Below are positions 34,743 through 44,190 of a stretch of 64,000 nucleotides of DNA, in pieces (the first letter of the stretch is position 1; every line of letters starts with the position of its first letter). The notes beneath the pieces are model-generated. The model was not told the DNA's origin, ran no database searches, and saw only the letters and a program-made list of their open reading frames with translations. Made by a program: the position numbers and the translations under genes. The DNA lies in the NCBI RefSeq assembly GCF_026410285.1, contig NZ_JAPMLP010000004.1:217569-281568 (forward strand). The letters are read 5' to 3'. This DNA is from Sulfitobacter sp. F26169L (GTDB lineage Bacteria; Pseudomonadota; Alphaproteobacteria; Rhodobacterales; Rhodobacteraceae).

Positions 34743-35579
34743 ATGGCCAAGACGGAAAAAAAGGGCGGTGCCATCGTCGAGACAATCAAGACGGTTGTCT
34801 ATGCCCTGCTGATTGCTGGCGTGTTTCGCACGCTGTTTTTTCAACCGTTCTGGATCCCTTCCGGCTCAATGAAGCAGACCCTGCTGATCGGTGATTTCCT
34901 TTTCGTGAACAAGATGGCGTATGGCTACTCCTACGCCTCCTGTCCCAGCATCATCCTGCCGAGTGTCGGCATCAATCTGGATGCGAAAAAGCTTTGCGGC
35001 GTGTTTGACGGCGATAACAAACGCTTGTTCGGCGGCACACCCGAACGCGGTGATGTTGTGGTTTTTCGCCACCCGATAACGGGTCGCGACTATATCAAGC
35101 GCCTGATCGGCCTGCCCGGTGACAAGTTGCAGATCACCGACGGGATTGTGCAGATCAACGGTGAATCGATCGAGCAAACCCCCGACGGGCAATTCGAAGA
35201 ACTGATGGAGCTTCAGGGACCGCAAGGATTGCGCCCCCGCTGTGCCAATGGTGCCGTTGGTCAGGGCGGGATTTGCATAAAAGAGCGCAGTATCGAAACC
35301 ATGCCAAATGGCGCAAGCTATGCGGTGCTGAACATCGGGCCGCAGGCATCAGATCGTACGGGTGTCTATTCTGTGCCCGAGGGGCATTATTTCTTTATGG
35401 GTGACAACCGCGATAACTCCGCCGATAGCCGTCTGGCTCAGGCAGCGGGTGGGGTGGGGTTTGTCCCTTACGAAAACCTGATCGGGCGCGCGGACCGGAT
35501 TGTTTTCAGTTCGGGTGGTCGGTCCATGTTGTTTTTCTGGACGTGGCGCGGCGACCGCTTTTTCAAAGGGATCAAGTGA
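34743..35579 (+). CDS. lepB: signal peptidase I
   Basis: 278 residues. One membrane helix (about 15-33) leads to the catalytic Ser42 in PSGSMKQTL; the general base Lys119 is in [14 protein letters not shown] and the [11 protein letters not shown] motif is near the end. The insertion between residues 60-95 carries Cys67 and Cys85, plus a further one at about 170. It removes signal peptides at the inner membrane. Its stop overlaps the GTG of rnc (GTGA). Confidence 0.96.
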   Translation: MAKTEKKGGAIVETIKTVVYALLIAGVFRTLFFQPFWIPSGSMKQTLLIGDFLFVNKMAYGYSYASCPSIILPSVGINLDAKKLCGVFDGDNKRLFGGTPERGDVVVFRHPITGRDYIKRLIGLPGDKLQITDGIVQINGESIEQTPDGQFEELMELQGPQGLRPRCANGAVGQGGICIKERSIETMPNGASYAVLNIGPQASDRTGVYSVPEGHYFFMGDNRDNSADSRLAQAAGGVGFVPYENLIGRADRIVFSSGGRSMLFFWTWRGDRFFKGIK

Positions 35580-36262
35580 AACTGTCTTCCGAACTCAGAG
35601 CATTTGAAGAGCGTCTCGGGTATAAATTCCAGACGCCTAAACTGCTGAACGAGGCGGTTACTCATGCCTCCATGTCGACGCCCAACCGCGATGATAACCA
35701 GCGGCTGGAGTTTTTGGGAGACCGCGTGCTGGGGCTGGTTATGGCCGAGGCGCTTTTGCAGCTGGACACCAAAGCATCGGAGGGGCAGTTGGCGCCGCGT
35801 TTCAATGCGCTGGTGCGCAAGGAAGCCTGTGCCGATGTAGCGCGTGAAATCGATATCGGTGCTGTGCTGCGGCTTGGACGTTCGGAGATGTTATCAGGCG
35901 GGCGGCGCAAGCAGGCGCTGCTGGGCGATGCCATGGAAGCGGTGATTGCCGCTGTGTATATTGATGGCGGCTTTGATGCGGCGCGCGCACTGATCTTGCG
36001 GCTCTGGGGTGCGCGGACAACCTCTGTTAAAGACGATGCACGGGATGCAAAAACGTCGTTGCAGGAATGGGCGCAGGCGCGGGGGCTGGAGCCGCCTGAA
36101 TACGTGCTGACCAAGCGCAGCGGACCGGACCACGCGCCGGTGTTTACAATCGCTGCGCGTTTGTCCACGGGCCAGACGGCCCATGCGACTGGCAGTGCGA
36201 AACGCGCCGCTGAACAAGATGCCGCAGCGATGCTGCTGGCTCAACTGGAGCAAGAGACATGA
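35576..36262 (+). CDS. rnc: ribonuclease III
   Basis: 228 residues. The nuclease domain has the signature [18 protein letters not shown] (family motif LEFLGD-VL) and a second acid site in [19 protein letters not shown]. The dsRNA-binding domain covers about 155-225 ([20 protein letters not shown] and the [14 protein letters not shown] helix). RNase III processes rRNA and cuts structured mRNA. The GTG at 35576 overlaps the lepB stop; an earlier ATG inside lepB is rejected. Confidence 0.96.
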   Translation: MKLSSELRAFEERLGYKFQTPKLLNEAVTHASMSTPNRDDNQRLEFLGDRVLGLVMAEALLQLDTKASEGQLAPRFNALVRKEACADVAREIDIGAVLRLGRSEMLSGGRRKQALLGDAMEAVIAAVYIDGGFDAARALILRLWGARTTSVKDDARDAKTSLQEWAQARGLEPPEYVLTKRSGPDHAPVFTIAARLSTGQTAHATGSAKRAAEQDAAAMLLAQLEQET

Positions 36263-37200
36263 ACACCGAACCGACAAGCGCTGCAGATACGGCTTCGACG
36301 CGTGCGGGGTTTGTCGCCCTGATCGGAGAGCCGAACGCAGGCAAGTCAACGCTGCTGAACCGGATGGTCGGGGCCAAAGTCTCGATCGTGACACATAAAG
36401 TGCAAACAACACGGGCGCGCATACGCGGTGTGGCCATGGAGGGGCAGAGCCAGATCGTGTTTGTCGATACTCCTGGTCTGTTCGAGCCGCGCCGCAGGCT
36501 GGACCGGGCGATGGTCGCCGCCGCGTGGGGCGGTGCTGCTGATGCGGATGTTGTGGTGCTACTCGTCGAGGCGCAGCGTGGCCTGACAGAGGGGGTGCAG
36601 CGTATTCTCGAACGGTTGAACGAGATCGGCGAAGGCGCGCGCGTTGCTTTGGCAATCAACAAGATCGACCGGGTGGAAGCGCCCGTACTCCTGGGCTTGA
36701 GCGAGAAGCTGAACAACGCTTATCCCTTCGTCGAGACATTTATGATCTCGGCGGAGCGGGGGCACGGCGTGGACGTTTTGCGCACATGGCTTGCCGGTCA
36801 GGTGCCGGAAGGGCCCTGGCTGTACCCAGAGGACCAGATTGCCGATCTGCCGATGCGGATGATTGCGGCAGAGATGACCCGCGAGAAGCTGACCCTGCGC
36901 CTGCATCAGGAATTGCCCTACCAGATGACAGTTGAGACCGAAAAGTGGGAAGAGCGCAAAGACGGCTCTGCGCGGATAGATCAGTTGATTTACGTTGTGC
37001 GAGACGGGCACAAGGGAATTGTGCTCGGTCACAAGGGCGAGACGATCAAAGCGGTGGGCAAAGCGGCGCGTGAAGAGATGGAAGAGTTTCTGGGACGCAA
37101 GATACATCTGTTTTTGCAAGTAAAAGTACGGCCCAACTGGCTGGAAGAATCCGAGCGCTATTCCGAGATGGGGCTGGAGTTCAAGGACGGCAACCAATGA
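36259..37200 (+). CDS. era: GTPase Era
   Basis: 313 residues. The G domain has [20 protein letters not shown] (G1), [10 protein letters not shown] (G3), and NKIDRVEA (G4); the KH domain near 225-310 has [19 protein letters not shown]. Era helps mature the 30S subunit by binding the 3' end of 16S rRNA. Its ATG overlaps the rnc stop (ATGA). It is followed by DUF1491 and recO. Confidence 0.97.
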   Translation: MNTEPTSAADTASTRAGFVALIGEPNAGKSTLLNRMVGAKVSIVTHKVQTTRARIRGVAMEGQSQIVFVDTPGLFEPRRRLDRAMVAAAWGGAADADVVVLLVEAQRGLTEGVQRILERLNEIGEGARVALAINKIDRVEAPVLLGLSEKLNNAYPFVETFMISAERGHGVDVLRTWLAGQVPEGPWLYPEDQIADLPMRMIAAEMTREKLTLRLHQELPYQMTVETEKWEERKDGSARIDQLIYVVRDGHKGIVLGHKGETIKAVGKAAREEMEEFLGRKIHLFLQVKVRPNWLEESERYSEMGLEFKDGNQ

Positions 37201-37264
37201 CCGGCGGGGCCGCATGTGGCCGGCGCCGGATCGAGTTTGCAGGACTAATGATGTCGGGGGCGTT

Positions 37265-37594
37265 GTGTCCCGTCTAACTGCACGGTTCTGGGTTGATGCC
37301 TATCTCGCGCGACTAAGGGTGTTTGATATCTCTGCGTTTGTGGTTGCGCACGGGGACGACACGGGGGGCGCGGTACTGGTGAAGCTTGCGACGCTGGACG
37401 GAAACGCGGTGGTTTACCAACGATCGTTCGATCTGGCGAGCGGGGAGCGGGTTTGGGCGGAATTGACATCGGGCGCGGAGACGGAGGTTGATGAGGCGGT
37501 GGCGCGGCAGCTTTCCTTTGATCCCGACCTTTGGGTGATCGAGGTAGAAGACCGAGCGGGCCGGCATCTGCTGGATCACGAAGGGCTAGCCTGA
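37265..37594 (+). CDS. DUF1491 family protein
   Basis: 109 residues from a GTG at 37265. It begins [20 protein letters not shown] after the initiator and has [17 protein letters not shown] at the end. DUF1491 is found mainly in alphaproteobacteria and its function is unknown. A GGGGG tract lies 6 bases before the GTG. There is no in-frame ATG at a suitable place. It is placed between era and recO and overlaps recO by one base (TGATG). Confidence 0.82.
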   Translation: MSRLTARFWVDAYLARLRVFDISAFVVAHGDDTGGAVLVKLATLDGNAVVYQRSFDLASGERVWAELTSGAETEVDEAVARQLSFDPDLWVIEVEDRAGRHLLDHEGLA

Positions 37595-38319
37595 TGGAGT
37601 GGCGCGATCAGGGCATATTACTGAGTTCGCGCCGCCACGGGGAAACCTCCGCGATTATCGAGGTGTTTACGCCCAGTCGGGGACGCCATGCCGGTATTGT
37701 ACGCGGCGGCACCAGCCGTAAAATTTCGCCGATCTTGCAACCGGGTGCGCAGTTGGATCTGTCATGGCGCGCGCGGCTGGAAGATCACATCGGCGCTTTC
37801 ACAGTGGAGCCTGTGCGCAGCCGTGCGGCTATTGCCATGGGGGGACGGCTGACGCTGGCAGGGCTGAATGCCGTGACCGGATTGATCCGCTTTTGCCTGC
37901 CCGAGCGGGAGGCGCATCTTCCGCTTTACAGGCGCACCGAGACTTTGTTGGATCTGTTGGGGCAGGATGATATCTGGCCATTGGCCTATCTGAAGTGGGA
38001 GTTAAGCCTGCTGGAAGAATTGGGGTATGGTTTGGATTTGGGTGCCTGTGCGGTGACCGGCGCCACTGAAGGGCTAATCTATGTCTCTCCCAAATCCGGG
38101 CGCGCTGTTTCGCGCGAAGGCGCGGGGGAGTGGGCGGACAGGCTATTGCCATTGCCGGATGTGTTGCGCGGGGTTGGACCCGCCGGTGATGCCGAAATTG
38201 CACAAGGCCTCAAGACAACAGGATATTTTCTGCACACCCGGCTTGCTGGCGATGCGGCATCAAAGCCGTTACCGGAAGCGCGGGCACGCTTTATCGATGC
38301 GTTCAATCGCTCGATTTGA
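37594..38319 (+). CDS. recO: DNA repair protein RecO
   Basis: 241 residues. An N-terminal OB fold begins [20 protein letters not shown] and includes [15 protein letters not shown]; the rest is helical with FLPVLR-like regions replaced by [24 protein letters not shown] sequence. RecO loads RecA with RecF and RecR and anneals single strands. The ATG overlaps the DUF1491 stop. The 3' end overlaps the convergent META-lipoprotein gene by 17 bases. Confidence 0.94.
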   Translation: MEWRDQGILLSSRRHGETSAIIEVFTPSRGRHAGIVRGGTSRKISPILQPGAQLDLSWRARLEDHIGAFTVEPVRSRAAIAMGGRLTLAGLNAVTGLIRFCLPEREAHLPLYRRTETLLDLLGQDDIWPLAYLKWELSLLEELGYGLDLGACAVTGATEGLIYVSPKSGRAVSREGAGEWADRLLPLPDVLRGVGPAGDAEIAQGLKTTGYFLHTRLAGDAASKPLPEARARFIDAFNRSI

Positions 38320-38698
38320 AGACCATAACCAGACCTTCGGTGTTGGATAAAACCAGCGTATCGCCTGCAACCTCAGAGAGTGTCGCGGATTCTAACGCAG
38401 CGAGAAATGCCGTTTCTGCCGTCATTTCGGGGCATGCTACCCGAGTGCTGCCAATGGGGCCTGCGTCAAACCATGGGTAGGGGGTCTTGAGCGCGCCGAA
38501 ATAGCGGTTGCACGGACCTTCGCCTGCGATTTCGCCGGCTTTGGGAAATGTTAGTGTTGCCTTGGCCGGAAAGGTGGCGCCGCCGAGTTCTTTGAGTGTC
38601 CAAACGTGATCAGCACCGCCATAAGCGCGAACTGTCTCGTCGCCTTTGCAGGCGGAAAGGGCGGTCAGCAGGACAACTGCAAAGAGAAATGTCTTCAT
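38303..38698 (-). CDS. META/HslJ domain lipoprotein
   Basis: 131 residues. The signal [17 protein letters not shown] has a lipobox LSAC with Cys17 as the lipidated residue. The mature part is a META (HslJ-like) domain: [31 protein letters not shown] and [20 protein letters not shown]. HslJ in E. coli is heat-inducible and involved in novobiocin resistance; the role here is unknown. Its ATG overlaps the TetR stop (ATGA), so the two are cotranscribed. Confidence 0.82.
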   Translation of the reverse strand: MKTFLFAVVLLTALSACKGDETVRAYGGADHVWTLKELGGATFPAKATLTFPKAGEIAGEGPCNRYFGALKTPYPWFDAGPIGSTRVACPEMTAETAFLAALESATLSEVAGDTLVLSNTEGLVMVFKSSD

Positions 38699-39216
38699 GC
38701 CAGTGCTACAATTGTATCGACCAACGCATCAAAAGCATCGGGGGTATCAGTTTCGATTTGTAAGTGCGGCAAGCCGATCAAAGCACCAAGGATGGCCTGC
38801 CCGAATGCCGGGTTGCGCAGGCCAAACTGACGCAACAGATGGTTCAGATACTGTGACCGTTCCGCATCCACTTCGGCCATACTGGCCGCAACCATGCTGT
38901 TGTTGAGGGCCCAAACGCGCAAGGCCGCTTCGGTCTGATCTGCAAGGATGCCATGACCGAAATTACGCAAGCGGATATCGGCAGGGCCTTCTTCGCCCAA
39001 CCGCGCGACGACGTCGGCAAGTGCTTTTGAATGCCAATGACGCAGCAAGGCAGTGTGGTAAGCAGGCACATCTTTGAAGTGCCAGTAGAACGAGCCTTTG
39101 GTCGTGCCAAGCTGGCGCGCCAAAGGTTCTGCTGCCAATGCCTGAGGGCCCTGGGCACAGAGCGCAGTGAAACCTGCGTCGATCCATTTTTCGGGGGAAA
39201 GTCTGGTGCTGTTCAT
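38695..39216 (-). CDS. TetR-family regulator
   Basis: 173 residues. The N-terminal HTH is PEKWIDAGFTALCAQGPQAL with LARQLGTTKGSFYWHFKDVP as recognition region, a textbook TetR. The C-terminal ligand region (about 60-170) is helical. The ATG at 39216 is used because the HTH begins right after it; an ATG 12 codons upstream is not supported. It is upstream of the META lipoprotein and downstream of mcd, so either could be its target. Ligand unknown. Confidence 0.88.
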   Translation of the reverse strand: MNSTRLSPEKWIDAGFTALCAQGPQALAAEPLARQLGTTKGSFYWHFKDVPAYHTALLRHWHSKALADVVARLGEEGPADIRLRNFGHGILADQTEAALRVWALNNSMVAASMAEVDAERSQYLNHLLRQFGLRNPAFGQAILGALIGLPHLQIETDTPDAFDALVDTIVALA

Positions 39217-39281
39217 AGGCGCACAGGTATGCGCAGCGGGGGCGCGCCGCAAGTGCGCGCCCCCGTGAGGATCGGCGGGGT

Positions 39282-40964
39282 TTAGCCCAAAAGGCGGCGG
39301 GCGATGACCTGTGCCTGAATTTCTGCCGCGCCTTCAAAGATGTTGAGGATGCGGGCATCACAAAGCACGCGGCTGATCTTGTATTCAAGTGCGAAACCGT
39401 TGCCGCCGTGAATTTGCAAGCCGTTGTCCGCTGCGGCCCATGCCACACGTGCGCCCAGCAACTTTGCCATGCCTGCCTCAACGTCGCAGCGGCGGCCCTG
39501 ATCCTTTTCGAAAGCAGAGAAATACGTGAGCTGACGGGCAATCATGATCTCGACCGCCATCATCGCCAGCTTGCTGGAGACACGGGGAAAGTTGATCAGG
39601 GCTTTGCCGAACTGTTTGCGCTCTTGCGCGTATTGCATGGAAATATCCAGTGCAGACTGAGCGACACCTATAGCACGGGCGGCTGTCTGGATGCGCGCGC
39701 TTTCGAATGTTTCCATCAATTGCTTGAAGCCCTTGCCTTCTTCGCCGCCAAGCAGGTTTTCGGCTTTGACTTCGAAGCCGTCAAAAGCCAGCTCGTATTC
39801 CTTCATGCCACGATAGCCGAGCACTTCGATCTCGCCGCCGGTCATGCCGTCGGTCGGGAAGGGATTTTCATCGGTGCCGGGGGTCTTTTCGGCCAGAAAC
39901 ATGGACAGACCTTTGTAGTTGTCTGTCGCGGAGTCTGTGCGTGCCAGCAGCGTCATGACATGAGTGCGGGCGGCGTGGGTGATCCATGTTTTGTTGCCAG
40001 TGACCTTGTATGTCTCGCCTTCCTTTACGGCCCGGGTGCGCAGGCTGCCCAGATCGGAGCCGGTGTTAGGCTCTGTAAACACAGCGGTGGGCAGCGTCTC
40101 AGCAGAGGCAATCTGCGGCAGCCACTTTTCTTTCTGCGCATCGGTACCACCAGCGATAATCAATTCGGCAGCGATTTCCGAGCGGGTGCCGAGTGAGCCG
40201 ACACCGATATAACCACGCGAAAGCTCTTCCGAGACGACACACATGGAGGCTTTGGACAGCCCCAGACCGCCATATTCCTCGGGAATTGTAAGGCCGAACA
40301 CACCCATTTCGGCGAGCTCGTTAATGATCTCCAGCGGGATCAGCTCGTCCTTGAGGTGCCACTCGTGGGCAAACGGCTCTACCTTTTCGACAGCGTAGCG
40401 GCGGAACTGCTCGCGAATCATTTCCAACTCTTCATCAAGGCCGGTAGCGCCGACCGTGACATTGGCGGAGTGTTCCTGCATCAATTCAACAAGGCGGGTG
40501 CGCGCCGCTTGGGTATTGCCGCCTTGGGTCAGTGCCATGATTGCAGGGTCCATAAGGCCGCGCTGGTCATCCTGGCTTAGACCTAGGTCTTGCAAACGGA
40601 CGACTTCACCCTGATTCATCTGGATGCCACCGTAAATCTGCCAGAGGTATTCACCAAAAGCGATCTGGTGAATCAAGGCTTCGGTTTCGCCGAATTTGCC
40701 TTCGGATTGCATCCGTTCGGCCCATGACTGCATCTGACGCAACGCCTGCGCATAGGTGGCCAGCCACGCAAGGCCATGTGCCGCGGTCTGTTGCTGTTCG
40801 ACCAGATCGTTCGAGACACGGTCGCCGTCGCTGACCATCGCGCGGACAGTATCGGTGGCGCGTGCCAGAATTGCATCAACAGGCGCAACAGCTGCGGCCG
40901 TTAAGGCAAGTAAATCGTCAAGGAGGATCGGTGCCTCCACATTCAACTGTCCATCGTGTGCCAT
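39282..40964 (-). CDS. mcd: (2S)-methylsuccinyl-CoA dehydrogenase of the ethylmalonyl-CoA pathway
   Basis: 560 residues, much longer than ordinary acyl-CoA dehydrogenases (about 380-400). Residues 180-560 are the dehydrogenase fold (FRRYAVEKVEPFAHEW, FTEPNTGSDLGSLRTRAVKE, QIHGGNGFALEY, and FEGAAEIQ with the catalytic Glu region). The N-terminal 170 residues are a helical extension. This size and layout are those of Mcd, which oxidises methylsuccinyl-CoA to mesaconyl-CoA in acetyl-CoA assimilation. Electrons go to ETF, whose genes are 13 kb away. A generic long acyl-CoA dehydrogenase is the alternative. Confidence 0.82.
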   Translation of the reverse strand: MAHDGQLNVEAPILLDDLLALTAAAVAPVDAILARATDTVRAMVSDGDRVSNDLVEQQQTAAHGLAWLATYAQALRQMQSWAERMQSEGKFGETEALIHQIAFGEYLWQIYGGIQMNQGEVVRLQDLGLSQDDQRGLMDPAIMALTQGGNTQAARTRLVELMQEHSANVTVGATGLDEELEMIREQFRRYAVEKVEPFAHEWHLKDELIPLEIINELAEMGVFGLTIPEEYGGLGLSKASMCVVSEELSRGYIGVGSLGTRSEIAAELIIAGGTDAQKEKWLPQIASAETLPTAVFTEPNTGSDLGSLRTRAVKEGETYKVTGNKTWITHAARTHVMTLLARTDSATDNYKGLSMFLAEKTPGTDENPFPTDGMTGGEIEVLGYRGMKEYELAFDGFEVKAENLLGGEEGKGFKQLMETFESARIQTAARAIGVAQSALDISMQYAQERKQFGKALINFPRVSSKLAMMAVEIMIARQLTYFSAFEKDQGRRCDVEAGMAKLLGARVAWAAADNGLQIHGGNGFALEYKISRVLCDARILNIFEGAAEIQAQVIARRLLG

Positions 40965-41130
40965 CTATCAGTATCCTTTTTTCTTAGCCCTTGGCATAAT
41001 CATTTCGCAGATGCAGCACAATAAAAATACGTTTCGCTGCGGCAATTTGGTCGAAAATTTCGCACCAAGAATTTATATCGTCGGCATTCGAATTTCGATG
41101 CACCGGATCAACTGTTTGTTATGTAGGGGC

Positions 41131-41898
41131 ATGGAAACGGTTTTCCCACTTTTATCCCCCTATGAACTTGGGCTTGCTGCATTGATTGCGATTATCGCAG
41201 GCTTTGTCAAAGGCGTGGTGGGATTCGCCATGCCTCTGGTCTTTATATCAGGTTTGACCACATTTATGGCCCCCGAACTGGCACTTGCCGGATTGATCGT
41301 GCCGACGTTGGTGGCAAACGGACATCAGGCATTGCGACAGGGCGTTGAAGCCGCCGTCGTCTCGACGATCAAATTCAAACTGTTTTTGATGGTCGGTGGA
41401 CTGGCCCTAATGATAAGTGCGCAATTTGTCCGCGTTTTTCCCGAGCAGGCAATGATGACGGTTATCGGTGTGCCGGTCACCTTCTTTGCGATTCTGCAAC
41501 TGGCCGGATATAAGGTCAGGCTTGCAGGGCAGAGTAAGCCGGCTGAATTTGTTGCGGGCGTGATTGCTGGCGGGTTGGGCGGCGTTTCGGGGATTTGGGG
41601 CCCACCGACCGTAGCCTACCTTACCGCGTTAGACACACCAAAGCAGGACCAGATGCGGGTGCAGGGGGTGATTTACGGACTGGGGGCGGTTGCACTGCTC
41701 GTCGCGCATCTTGTTTCAGGTGTGCTGCGGGCGGAGACAATCGGATTTTCGATCGCTATGGTGCCGGCCGCGTATCTGGGCATGCGCATTGGTATGTTGG
41801 TAATGGACCGGATTGATCAGTCAGCATTTCGCCGCGCCACATTGTTTGTGCTTTTTCTGGCGGGGCTGAATCTGATCAGGCGGGCGTGGTTTACCTGA
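41131..41898 (+). CDS. TSUP (TauE/SafE) family permease
   Basis: 255 residues with about eight hydrophobic helices. The TSUP signature appears twice: GFVKGVVGFAMPLVFISGLT in the first half and GVIAGGLGGVSGIWGPPTVA in the second. Family members export sulfoacetate, sulfite or other organic anions. The ATG at 41131 with AGGGG ahead is the best start; readings from further upstream enter non-coding sequence beside mcd. Its 3' end overlaps the convergent XRE gene by 8 bases. Confidence 0.85.
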   Translation: METVFPLLSPYELGLAALIAIIAGFVKGVVGFAMPLVFISGLTTFMAPELALAGLIVPTLVANGHQALRQGVEAAVVSTIKFKLFLMVGGLALMISAQFVRVFPEQAMMTVIGVPVTFFAILQLAGYKVRLAGQSKPAEFVAGVIAGGLGGVSGIWGPPTVAYLTALDTPKQDQMRVQGVIYGLGAVALLVAHLVSGVLRAETIGFSIAMVPAAYLGMRIGMLVMDRIDQSAFRRATLFVLFLAGLNLIRRAWFT

Positions 41899-42262
41899 CC
41901 ATCCTCCGTTTTGGCGCAACGGCTGTACCCGAGATATCCTCAATAAAGCTCACGATCCTCTTTTTAACGGTTTCGTCCTGAATAGAAGCGAGCGCATTGG
42001 CGATCTCGAGACCCGAGTCGCGAGGAGTAGGAGTCTGACCCGAATCTTGAAGGCCTTCGAAAAAATACGCTGGAGATACGTCAAACATCTGAGCCAGATC
42101 AAACAAGCGGCTCGCTGCAATGCGGTTCGAGCCGATTTCGTATTTCTGTATTTGTTGAAAAGAGAGGTCGAGCCTGTGGGCGACGTCTGTCTGGGAAAAC
42201 CGCCGTAATGTGCGGATCTGCTTGAGCTTGCGCCCTACGTGTACATCAACTGGATGAGCCAT
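41891..42262 (-). CDS. XRE-family helix-turn-helix regulator
   Basis: 123 residues. The HTH (about 8-64) reads GRKLKQIRTLRRFSQTDVAH and LSFQQIQKYEIGSNRIAASR, a Cro/CI-type domain. A short C-terminal part (about 80-123) may mediate dimerisation. Proteins like this are frequent in alphaproteobacteria and often repress their own gene. A dyad TGTAACTGTTACA lies 16 bases upstream of the start. A GTG one codon earlier is an alternative start. Confidence 0.85.
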   Translation of the reverse strand: MAHPVDVHVGRKLKQIRTLRRFSQTDVAHRLDLSFQQIQKYEIGSNRIAASRLFDLAQMFDVSPAYFFEGLQDSGQTPTPRDSGLEIANALASIQDETVKKRIVSFIEDISGTAVAPKRRMVR

Positions 42263-42277
42263 CACTAAACCTTAAAT

Positions 42278-42290
42278 TGTAACTGTTACA
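42278..42290. promoter_or_regulatory. 13-base perfect dyad TGTAAC-T-GTTACA
   Basis: TGTAAC (42278-42283), one T, and GTTACA (42285-42290) form a perfect inverted repeat. It lies 16 bases upstream of the XRE gene and 144 bases before the divergent LysR-like gene. Its spacing to the XRE start suits an autoregulatory operator. Confidence 0.45.
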
Positions 42291-42378
42291 TTCTTCCGAG
42301 AATTTTTCCATTCAATCAACTGGATAGATTTAGACTTTTTTGTCAAATCCATGAACTCATGTGGTGATAGGGATTTAA

Positions 42379-42414
42379 CCTTAATGGATGATAATTGTTG
42401 CCTTAATGGGTGAT
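42379..42414 (+). promoter_or_regulatory. direct repeat CCTTAATGG(A/G)TGAT, spaced 22 bases
   Basis: CCTTAATGGATGAT (42379-42392) and CCTTAATGGGTGAT (42401-42414) match at 13 of 14 positions. Their starts are 22 bases apart, about two helical turns, so a dimer or two monomers could bind the same face. The second copy ends 20 bases before the LysR-like gene start. Confidence 0.5.
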
Positions 42415-42433
42415 TTATGTACATTCGTCCTTT

Positions 42434-43339
42434 ATGAACGATTTATCAAGTACCCCTACACAAGCAGAGTTGCAGCGGCATTCGCCGGCACTTCTACACG
42501 AAATGATGCGCTCATTCACCGCGTTGGCGCGCACCCTGAACCTAAGCGTCGCTGTCGCCGAATTGGGAAGTACACGCCAGACCGTGCGTCGCCACATTGC
42601 CCAGCTCGAAGAGGCGATGGGCGTCAAGCTGTTCGAAGTAGAGCAACGCCGCTATGTGTTGACTGAGAAGGGGATGCGCGCGCTTGCCCCTGCGCAGGCG
42701 CTTCTGAACCAAGGTGTAATCTGGTATCAGGGACAGTTTGAATACGTCGCCGGAATGCTCAGGTTTTCGTTCGAGGGTGAAAACGGTTGGGTTTATCATC
42801 AACAACAGCAACCTCTAAGTACGATCTGGTCCTGCCGCTCCGAACTTTTGCGCGCCGCGTTGAAAGCGTGGACCCTGTCGGAGGCGATGTTGGAAAGCGG
42901 CCATATGGCGACGATTCGCCCTTATATCGTGGCGTACCGGGAAAATGCCGAGGGCTGGATTTGTGTCGAAGTGGGCGAAAGTTCCTTTTATTCAAACTGG
43001 TTCGGTTGGGCGCAAGCGCGCAGCAGTGTTGGGCGAAATCTGAACAAATTTCCGGGGGGTGACGTGCTGGCCAGCCTTGCGGATGCGCCTTTTCAGGACA
43101 TTTCTACGGGGCGTGGCGTCAGGCTGGATCAGGTGCTGACAAAGCTGCCGATGGGCGGCGAAGACGGCCCGCTGAGATTTGCCGCTTTTGACCGTCTGCT
43201 GATGGGTGTCAGCCTGCCGGACGGATCACCCGCCATTATGTCGGTGGTGGATCGCGCCTGTGAGGTGCGCATTAGCGATGTAGATTCGACAATTTTGGAC
43301 AACATGCCAGAAGAGGCGAGGATTGATTTTATAAACTAG
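42434..43339 (+). CDS. LysR-like regulator with a non-standard C-terminal region
   Basis: 301 residues. The N-terminal HTH (about 24-82) is LysR-like: MMRSFTALARTLNLSVAVAE, then STRQTVRRHIAQLEEAMGVK and LFEVEQRRYVLTEKGMRALA. The rest (about 100-301) does not show the usual LysR effector domain; it is richer in Trp and Tyr (NGWVYHQQQQPLSTIWSCRS, SNWFGWAQAR). The ATG at 42434 is used. It faces the XRE gene and is followed by the GNAT-like unknown, which may be its target. Confidence 0.7.
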   Translation: MNDLSSTPTQAELQRHSPALLHEMMRSFTALARTLNLSVAVAELGSTRQTVRRHIAQLEEAMGVKLFEVEQRRYVLTEKGMRALAPAQALLNQGVIWYQGQFEYVAGMLRFSFEGENGWVYHQQQQPLSTIWSCRSELLRAALKAWTLSEAMLESGHMATIRPYIVAYRENAEGWICVEVGESSFYSNWFGWAQARSSVGRNLNKFPGGDVLASLADAPFQDISTGRGVRLDQVLTKLPMGGEDGPLRFAAFDRLLMGVSLPDGSPAIMSVVDRACEVRISDVDSTILDNMPEEARIDFIN

Positions 43340-43411
43340 CAGAAAAATTTGGGGAGTTTGTTGCGTAATTCGCTACACTGATGGGGTAGCGGCAGCAAAA
43401 GGCGATTCCCG

Positions 43412-44128
43412 ATGACAATGGTAACCCTCCAATCCGGCGACAGATTTGTTGCCAACAGTACCGAGATTTTTCATCAATATGGCGTTCAATTGGAGGTCGG
43501 GTACGACTTTGAAGCCTATCGGGAAATCTTGAAATATGCGCGACCGGATCAAACGCTGGGCGCGCCGTTTGACCCCGATGTTCACAAACTGACACCGCAG
43601 AACGCTCTTTGGGTGATCGGCCGGAACGCCGATGGTGAAATTGTTCATACGCAGGCTTTGCGGATGCTTGAGATGAAAAACCAGAGCATCGCCGAGTACT
43701 TCACCCATAACTTCAGAGATTTTCCACCCGCTGCCCCCAACCTTGACCTCGCGCGGTCAAGGTATCGCGCCAGTCCGAAATCGAAGCGGATGTTTGGCAG
43801 CGTTTGCTATAACGGTGAATTCTGGATCAAGCCGGGTGATGATTCGCTGCGCGGGCAGGGGTTTTCTTGTGTATTGGGCCGGTACGCATTTTGTCAGGCG
43901 CTTCAACACTGGAATCCCGATCACATGATCGGGCTGATGGCAAAACCGGTCGCCTGCAAAGGTTTCCCTCAGCGCCTTGGCTGGATGAATTCGCAACCAG
44001 GCGCCTTGCGGTGGTTCTTTGACGGGCGTGATGCACCAGTAGAAGGTTTCATGGTCTTTATGGATCGTGAAGATATGCATTATGTTCTGGAACTGCCGTT
44101 GAACGATCTGGTCGCATTGGCGGCATAG
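43412..44128 (+). CDS. hypothetical protein with GNAT-like features
   Basis: 238 residues. R147-G-Q-G150-F in DDSLRGQGFSCVLGRYAFCQ resembles the acetyl-CoA pyrophosphate-binding motif of GNAT proteins, and ACKGFPQRLGW (181-191) looks like the following motif B. The N-terminal half (1-120) is unlike ordinary GNATs and contains GAPFDPDVHKLTPQNALWVI. I place it only tentatively as an acyltransferase; homology to acyl-homoserine lactone synthases was considered but not supported by clear motifs. It lies 72 bases after the LysR-like gene and ends at a strong terminator. Confidence 0.5.
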   Translation: MTMVTLQSGDRFVANSTEIFHQYGVQLEVGYDFEAYREILKYARPDQTLGAPFDPDVHKLTPQNALWVIGRNADGEIVHTQALRMLEMKNQSIAEYFTHNFRDFPPAAPNLDLARSRYRASPKSKRMFGSVCYNGEFWIKPGDDSLRGQGFSCVLGRYAFCQALQHWNPDHMIGLMAKPVACKGFPQRLGWMNSQPGALRWFFDGRDAPVEGFMVFMDREDMHYVLELPLNDLVALAA

Positions 44129-44137
44129 ACAAAGAAA

Positions 44138-44178
44138 AAGGCCGCTGCATTTTCTGCACCGGCCTTCCCTGTTTTTTT
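44138..44178. terminator. bidirectional terminator between convergent genes
   Basis: AAGGCCG-C-TGCA (44138-44149) pairs with TGCA-C-CGGCCTT (44155-44166), with one C-C mismatch and a five-base loop. A T-run follows at 44172-44178 on the plus strand, and an AAAAA run before the stem supplies the T-tract on the minus strand. It ends the GNAT-like gene and pckA. Confidence 0.85.
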
Positions 44179-44190
44179 ATCCAATTCGGA

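Noticed and set aside
43412..44128. Acyl-homoserine lactone synthase
   Set aside because: Only a weak RGQGF motif was seen; the conserved LuxI residues (Arg, Phe, Trp, Asp, Glu set) could not be placed.
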